The position numbers and the translations under genes were made by a program. From positions 62,001-126,000 of the forward strand of contig JAHJWB010000010.1 in assembly GCA_018828125.1 (NCBI GenBank): DNA of 64,000 nt, written 5' to 3'. Numbering within the stretch: the first letter of the stretch is position 1; each line of letters starts with the position of its first letter. The stretch is from Gammaproteobacteria bacterium. Lineage in GTDB: Bacteria; Pseudomonadota; Gammaproteobacteria; Burkholderiales; Burkholderiaceae_C. Shown in pieces: positions 58,914 to 64,000 of this stretch. Below the pieces are notes generated by a model. It did not search any database. It had not been told where the DNA came from and saw only the letters and a program-made list of their open reading frames with translations.

Positions 58914-59678
58914 TTAGCCTTCCGACGCGGGGCTGAACAGATCCACCCGGTCGGTGATGATGCCGTCGGTCCCCAGGTCGAGCAGCCGCTGGGCTGCCCA
59001 GTCGTCGTTGACGGTGTAGCTCAACGTGCGCAGCCCGGCGCCATGGACTTGGGCCACAGTGTCGGCCGTCCAGAGTGCGTGGTTGCATACGATGGCCACA
59101 CAGCCCAGTTCCAGGGCGGAGCTCAGCCAGCCCTGGGGCAGCGTGTCGAGCAGCAGGCCACGCGGCAGATGGGGCGCGCTGGCGCGTGCCCCCGCCAGCG
59201 CGGCAGGTTGGAACGAGGTGAGCAGCGGAGGCACGGCCTGGCCCTGCCACAGCCGTGCGGCATGCGCCGCCACAACGCGGCCGGTTTCCTCTTCCACCCC
59301 GGGGGTGGGCTTGATCTCGATGTTGAGCAGACAGTGGTTGGCGATGCAGTAGCGCGCTGCGTTTTCCAGCGTAGGCAAGGGCTCGCCTGCAAATGCGCGT
59401 GAATGCCAGGCCCCCGCATCCAGCTGCGCCAGTGCGCTCCAGGGCAGGTCGCCGCCGGTGCCCGTGCCGTTGGAGGTGCGTTGCAGCGTGGCGTCGTGCA
59501 TCAGAAACGGCACACCGTCGGCACTCAGTTTGGCGTCGCACTCGAACATGCGGTAACCGTGTTGGGCCCCCAGGCGGAAAGCGGCCAGGGTGTTTTCAGG
59601 GGCCAGCTTGCCAGCGCCGCGGTGGGCGATCCAGCGGGGGTAGGGCCAGTGGGCGAGTGTGGGCGAGGGTGCGCTCAT
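58914..59678 (-). CDS. ugpQ: glycerophosphodiester phosphodiesterase
   Basis: UgpQ hydrolyses glycerophosphodiesters to glycerol-3-phosphate and an alcohol. The 254-residue protein lacks a signal peptide, so it is cytoplasmic as in E. coli UgpQ. WIAHRGAGKLAPENT, FECDAKLSADGVPFLMHDATLQRTSNG and LLNIEIKP hold the catalytic histidines and metal-binding acids. Its start overlaps the VOC gene stop (ATGA), which ties it to the ugp operon. Confidence 0.93.
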   Translation of the reverse strand: MSAPSPTLAHWPYPRWIAHRGAGKLAPENTLAAFRLGAQHGYRMFECDAKLSADGVPFLMHDATLQRTSNGTGTGGDLPWSALAQLDAGAWHSRAFAGEPLPTLENAARYCIANHCLLNIEIKPTPGVEEETGRVVAAHAARLWQGQAVPPLLTSFQPAALAGARASAPHLPRGLLLDTLPQGWLSSALELGCVAIVCNHALWTADTVAQVHGAGLRTLSYTVNDDWAAQRLLDLGTDGIITDRVDLFSPASEG

Positions 59679-60043
59679 GCGGGTTCACCAAATTTCAACA
59701 GGTTGCCATGGGGGTCGATGACGTACATCTCCTTCATGCCCCACGGCTGAATGATGGGGGGCGCCACCTGCAGGCCGCGCGCGGCAAAGTCTGCGTGCAG
59801 CACCCCTGTGTTGGCGCGCACGTAGCAGGAGGTGTTCTCGGCGATGTGGCGTTCGTTGCAAGGCCAAAAATGCAGTTCACAGCCGTCGCGCTGCAGGATC
59901 AGGTAGTTGTCCATCTCCAGCAGCGGTGCAAACCCCAGGTGACGGGTGTAGAACTGCAGTGTCTCGGCCAGGTTCAGCGACGCCAGCACAGGCACCGTGG
60001 ACTGAACCGCGGCTCCGGCACTGGCGGCCGCTATCGGCAGCAT
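59675..60043 (-). CDS. VOC/glyoxalase-bleomycin resistance fold protein
   Basis: A 122-residue single-unit VOC-fold protein. STVPVLASLNLAETLQFYTRHLGF is the first beta-alpha-beta unit and MKEMYVIDPHGNLLKFGEP the last, with the metal-binding glutamate near the end. It resembles the bleomycin-resistance group, but no substrate can be given. It sits between ugpC and ugpQ. A longer start overlapping ugpC is possible. Confidence 0.8.
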   Translation of the reverse strand: MLPIAAASAGAAVQSTVPVLASLNLAETLQFYTRHLGFAPLLEMDNYLILQRDGCELHFWPCNERHIAENTSCYVRANTGVLHADFAARGLQVAPPIIQPWGMKEMYVIDPHGNLLKFGEPA

Positions 60044-60050
60044 GGTGGGA

Positions 60051-61064
<1,014 letters not shown>

Positions 61065-61069
61065 GATGC

Positions 61070-61122
61070 AATTAATTTGATAGCTGCCAGCGCTTATGGG
61101 ATAAGCGCTAGAGGGGGTTTTG
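61070..61122 (+). repeat. AGCGCTT hairpin repeat, copy 11, between ugpE and ugpC
   Basis: Forward on the plus strand: AATTTGATAGCTGCCAGCGCTT, loop ATGGGAT, AAGCGCTAGAGGGGG. It lies wholly in the 60 bases between two minus-strand operon genes, with its AGCTATC end facing the ugpC start. The ugpE stop abuts its other end. Confidence 0.85.
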
Positions 61123-61124
61123 TC

Positions 61125-61976
61125 TTATTTTTCAGTATCTACCAGACCCTTGACGAACCAGCGCTGCATGAGCACCACCACCAGGGCGGGCGGCAGCATG
61201 GCCAAGAGGGCGGTGGCCATCACGATGTTCCATTCGTTGCCTGAGTCACCCCCGGCAATCATGCGTTTGATGCCGATCACCACGGGATACATGTCCTCGG
61301 ACGTGGTCACCAGCAGCGGCCACAGGTATTGGTTCCAGCCGTAGATGAACTGGATCACGAACAGCGCCGCAATGGACGTGCGCGACAGCGGTACCAGAAT
61401 GTCCTTGAAGAAGCGCATGGGGCCTGCGCCGTCCACGCGGGCGGCTTCGACCAGTTCGTCCGGCACTGTCAGAAAGAACTGGCGGAACAGGAACGTGGCG
61501 GTGGCCGATGCGATCAGCGGCACGGTGAGCCCCGCATAGGTGTTCAGCATGCCCAGGTTGGACACCACTTCGTACGTGGGGCCAATGCGCACTTCCACCG
61601 GCAGCATCAGCGTGATGAAGATCAGCCAGAAGCAGATGCCCTTGAAAGGGAAACGAAAGTACACGATGGCAAATGCCGACAGCAGCGAGATGGCGATCTT
61701 GCCCACTGTGATGACGATGGCGGTGACAAAACTCACCCACATCATGCGAGAGACAGGAGCGGTGGAGCCCGCGCCCGAACCGCCACCAAACAGGGTGTCG
61801 TGGTAGGTCTGCCAGAAATTGCTGCCCGGCAGCATGGGCATGGGGGCCTGCACGATGTCCTGTGCGGTGTGGGTGGACGCCACAAACGCCAGGTACAGCG
61901 GGAAGCCCACGATGATCACGCCCAGCACCATGATCAGGTGCGAGAACGCGGTGAGATAAGGACTGCGTTCAACCAT
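61125..61976 (-). CDS. ugpE: glycerol-3-phosphate ABC transporter permease UgpE
   Basis: A 283-residue inner-membrane permease with six predicted helices. The ATPase-docking EAA loop is [29 protein letters not shown]. The ATG at 61976 gives the N-terminus [19 protein letters not shown]. It shares only a one-base gap with ugpA and forms the channel with it. Confidence 0.94.
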   Translation of the reverse strand: MVERSPYLTAFSHLIMVLGVIIVGFPLYLAFVASTHTAQDIVQAPMPMLPGSNFWQTYHDTLFGGGSGAGSTAPVSRMMWVSFVTAIVITVGKIAISLLSAFAIVYFRFPFKGICFWLIFITLMLPVEVRIGPTYEVVSNLGMLNTYAGLTVPLIASATATFLFRQFFLTVPDELVEAARVDGAGPMRFFKDILVPLSRTSIAALFVIQFIYGWNQYLWPLLVTTSEDMYPVVIGIKRMIAGGDSGNEWNIVMATALLAMLPPALVVVLMQRWFVKGLVDTEK

Positions 61977-61977
61977 T

Positions 61978-62859
61978 TCAGTACTGCACTTTCTTCTCGA
62001 CGTAGCGGAATTGGATGACGGTGAGCACGACCACAATGGCCATCAGCACCACCGATTGCGCGGCCGATCCGCCCATGTCCATGGCCTTGAAGCCGTCGTG
62101 GTAGACCTTGTAGACCAGGATGGCCGTATCGCGGCCCGGGCCACCCTGTGTGGTGGCGTCCACGATGGCGAAGGTGTCAAAAAACGCGTACACCACGTTG
62201 ATCACCAGCAGGAAGAATGTGGTGGGCGACAGCAGCGGGAACTGGATGCTCCAGAACCGGCGCCAGGGGCCGGCACCATCGATGGCAGCGGCTTCGATGA
62301 GCGACTTGGGGATGGACTGCAGGCCCGCCAAGAAGAACAGGAAGTTGTAGGAGATCTGCTTCCACACCGCGGCAATCACGATCAGCGCCATGGCGTGGTC
62401 GGAGTTGAGCATGTGGTTCCAGTCAAAACCCGACTGCCGCAGCATGTACGCCACCACACCGAGCGAGGGCGAGAACATGAACATCCACAGCACACCGGCC
62501 ACCGCAGGGGCCACGGCGTAAGGCAGCAGCAGTGCGGTTTTATACGCCAGGGCGCCTTTGACGATGCGGTCGGCAAAAATCGCCAGCATCAGCGAAAGGC
62601 TGATGCCGCTCACCGCCACGAGGATCGAGAAGAAGGCCGTGGTCTTGAACGACGCCAGGTAACCGGGGTCTTCGAACAACGCCTTGAAGTTGTCAAAACC
62701 GACCCATTCCTTCGAGAAACCGAAGGTGTCCTGCATCTGGAACGATTGCACCAGTGCCTGGCCCGCAGGCCAGAAAAAGAAGACGCTGATGATGGCCAGC
62801 TGGGGTGCCAGAAGCACCCACGGCAGCCATGCAGAGCGAAAAAGAACGCGTTTTTCCAT
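61978..62859 (-). CDS. ugpA: glycerol-3-phosphate ABC transporter permease UgpA
   Basis: A 293-residue permease with six helices. The EAA loop reads [50 protein letters not shown] is the typical UgpA/MalF-like N-terminus and supports the ATG at 62859. It follows a strong hairpin downstream of ugpB, so its expression may be lower than that of the binding protein. Confidence 0.94.
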   Translation of the reverse strand: MEKRVLFRSAWLPWVLLAPQLAIISVFFFWPAGQALVQSFQMQDTFGFSKEWVGFDNFKALFEDPGYLASFKTTAFFSILVAVSGISLSLMLAIFADRIVKGALAYKTALLLPYAVAPAVAGVLWMFMFSPSLGVVAYMLRQSGFDWNHMLNSDHAMALIVIAAVWKQISYNFLFFLAGLQSIPKSLIEAAAIDGAGPWRRFWSIQFPLLSPTTFFLLVINVVYAFFDTFAIVDATTQGGPGRDTAILVYKVYHDGFKAMDMGGSAAQSVVLMAIVVVLTVIQFRYVEKKVQY

Positions 62860-62923
62860 GTCCAGACTCTTAGAGCGTGTTGTGCACTTTGGTGTGCCCA
62901 CAAATGCCGGGATAAGGCCCGGC

Positions 62924-62979
62924 GGCCAAAAAGACAACCCGCCGCCCCAGCAAACCGGATGGTTTACGGGGGCGGCGGG
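62924..62979 (-). terminator. terminator/attenuator between ugpB and ugpA
   Basis: On the minus strand CCCGCCGCCCCC (62979-62968) pairs with GGGGCGGCGGG (62948-62938), with further GTAAACC/GGTTTGC pairing toward the loop, followed by TTGTCTTTTTGG. This is a strong intrinsic terminator placed after the binding-protein gene. Confidence 0.75.
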
Positions 62980-63036
62980 CTTGAGATACCACCTGGAACG
63001 AGTGCCCAGACGGTATCAACAGACGCTGGTCAGAAC

Positions 63037-64000
63037 TTACTTGTTGGCGCGTGCGAAACGGGCCAGTTGCTCGTTACCGCGGGTCACTGCGGTGTCCAGG
63101 GCTTCCTTGGCAGTCTTCTTGCCAGCCCAGATTTGTTCGGTTTCTTCGTCAATGATCGCGCGCACCTGCACGAAGTTGCCCAGGCGGATGCCGCGCGACT
63201 TGTCGGTAGCCTTCTTGATCATCTGCGTCACCGCCACATCGGTGCCGGGCTTGTTCTGATAGAAGCCTGAAGCCTCGGTCAGCTTGTACGCGCCCATGGT
63301 CACAGGCAGGTAGCCCGTGCGTTGGTGGCTGGCGGCCTGCACCTTGGAGTCATTCAGGAAGTTCAGGAAGTCTGCAACGCCTTTGTACTCTTCGGCCTTC
63401 TTGCCGGACATCACCCACAGGCTGGCACCACCGATGGCGGTGTTCTGGGGCGCGCCCTTCACGTCGTCGTAGTAAGGCAGCGTGGAAATGCCGTAGGCGA
63501 ACTTGGCTTCTTTGGACACGCGGGCGTACAGGCCCGACGAGCCGGTGATCATGGCGCATTCGCCCGATGGGAACGAAGCGTCGGCTGCATTGCCGCGGCC
63601 CTTGTAGACAAAGCTGCCTTCCTTGGAAGCCTTTGCCAGGTTGTCGAAGTGGCGCACGTGCAGGGGGGTGTTGAGCTCCAACTTTGCGTCGTTGCCATCA
63701 AACCCATTGTTCTTGGATGCGAACAGCGTGTTGTGCCACAGCGAGAAGCTTTCGAGCTGCGTCCAGCTGATCCAGCTGGTGGTGAATGGGCAGCTGTGGC
63801 CGCTCGCCTTCAGTTTGGAGGCGGCAGCAAACACTTCAGGCCAGGTCTTTGGTGCCTTTTCTGGATCCAGACCGGCCTTCTTGAAGGCATCCTTGTTGTA
63901 GTAGAAGATGGTCGTGGAGCTGTTGAAAGGGTAGCTCAACATCTGGCCGTTGGGCGCAGTGTAGTAACCAGCTACAGCCGACACATACTCCGAAGGAGTG
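63037..64000 (-). CDS. ugpB: glycerol-3-phosphate ABC transporter binding protein, 3' part
   Basis: UgpB is the periplasmic receptor for sn-glycerol-3-phosphate. The frame is open to the window edge, so the start and signal peptide are outside; about 321 residues are visible, beginning TPSEYVSAVAGYY. Family marks are MLSYPFNSSTTIFYYNKDAFKKAGLDP, the WTQLESFSLWHNTLFASKNNG region and GGASLWVMSGK. It heads ugpBAEC. A phosphate-starvation promoter would lie outside the window. Confidence 0.94.
   Translation of the reverse strand, partial: TPSEYVSAVAGYYTAPNGQMLSYPFNSSTTIFYYNKDAFKKAGLDPEKAPKTWPEVFAAASKLKASGHSCPFTTSWISWTQLESFSLWHNTLFASKNNGFDGNDAKLELNTPLHVRHFDNLAKASKEGSFVYKGRGNAADASFPSGECAMITGSSGLYARVSKEAKFAYGISTLPYYDDVKGAPQNTAIGGASLWVMSGKKAEEYKGVADFLNFLNDSKVQAASHQRTGYLPVTMGAYKLTEASGFYQNKPGTDVAVTQMIKKATDKSRGIRLGNFVQVRAIIDEETEQIWAGKKTAKEALDTAVTRGNEQLARFARANK

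Overview
This is a 64 kb stretch of chromosome from a high-GC betaproteobacterium, most likely a member of the Comamonadaceae close to Acidovorax. The evidence is the gene order (murA-his-HIT-tatABC; petABC-sspAB; M23 peptidase-secA-argJ; pilBCD-coaE-zapD-yacG; hemA-prfA-prmC-grxD), the short HisG form, and a dispersed AGCGCTT hairpin repeat that I associate from memory with this family. No genome database was consulted. Nearly all of the window is core housekeeping DNA. There is no prophage, insertion sequence, CRISPR array or rRNA.

Layout. 1-13.5 kb: the end of murA, then the histidine pathway hisG-D-C-B-H-A-F-I-E. The run is interrupted between hisD and hisC by a 2.8 kb accessory block holding a DUF2917 gene, a divergent MocR-type regulator and a ribbon-helix-helix/PIN toxin-antitoxin pair. 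It is followed by a small membrane protein, a patatin and a HIT protein. 13.5-22.7 kb: tatABC, a DegS-like protease, a TRAP transporter (dctP, dctQ and an oversized dctM), a Nif3-like protein and pdxA. 22.7-27.5 kb: mscL, the bc1 complex petABC, sspA, sspB and tRNA-Thr. 27.5-34.5 kb: a DUF721 gene, an M23 peptidase, secA, argJ, a DUF815 ATPase and mutT. 34.6-41.5 kb, minus strand: yacG, zapD, coaE, pilD, pilC, pilB and ispB. 41.7-48.1 kb: rplU, rpmA, obgE, proB, rppH, proS and a lytic transglycosylase. 48.1-54.7 kb, minus strand: a CorC/HlyC-type protein, a Lon-like AAA ATPase, grxD, prmC, prfA and hemA. 54.7-58.8 kb: a small membrane protein, a possible acetyltransferase and a large MscS channel. 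58.9-64 kb, minus strand: a glycerol-3-phosphate uptake operon ugpB-A-E-C, a VOC protein and a glycerophosphodiester phosphodiesterase.

The most unusual signal is the dispersed hairpin repeat: eleven clear copies and one eroded copy, about 50-60 bp each, with a stem of about 10 bp (GCTAGCGCTT / AAGCGCTAGC) and a 7-nt loop. In one orientation its right end carries AGAGG, five bases, then ATG or TTG. Upstream of hisI, pdxA, the DUF815 ATPase and proB, this built-in start position is in frame with the downstream gene every time. In proB it has decayed to AAG. In the other orientation the opposite end supplies the ATG of hisH, and one copy supplies the stop codon of mutT. The element therefore looks like a portable intercistronic cassette (stop, hairpin, ribosome-binding site, start). 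One eroded copy has apparently become coding sequence in a small membrane protein.

The second point of interest is the block inside the his operon. The MocR/DUF2917 pair has four TAC-centred operator boxes at 25-26 bp spacing. The toxin-antitoxin pair has a perfect double-palindrome operator, and the toxin stop codon overlaps the hisC start codon, so hisC may depend translationally on the toxin gene.
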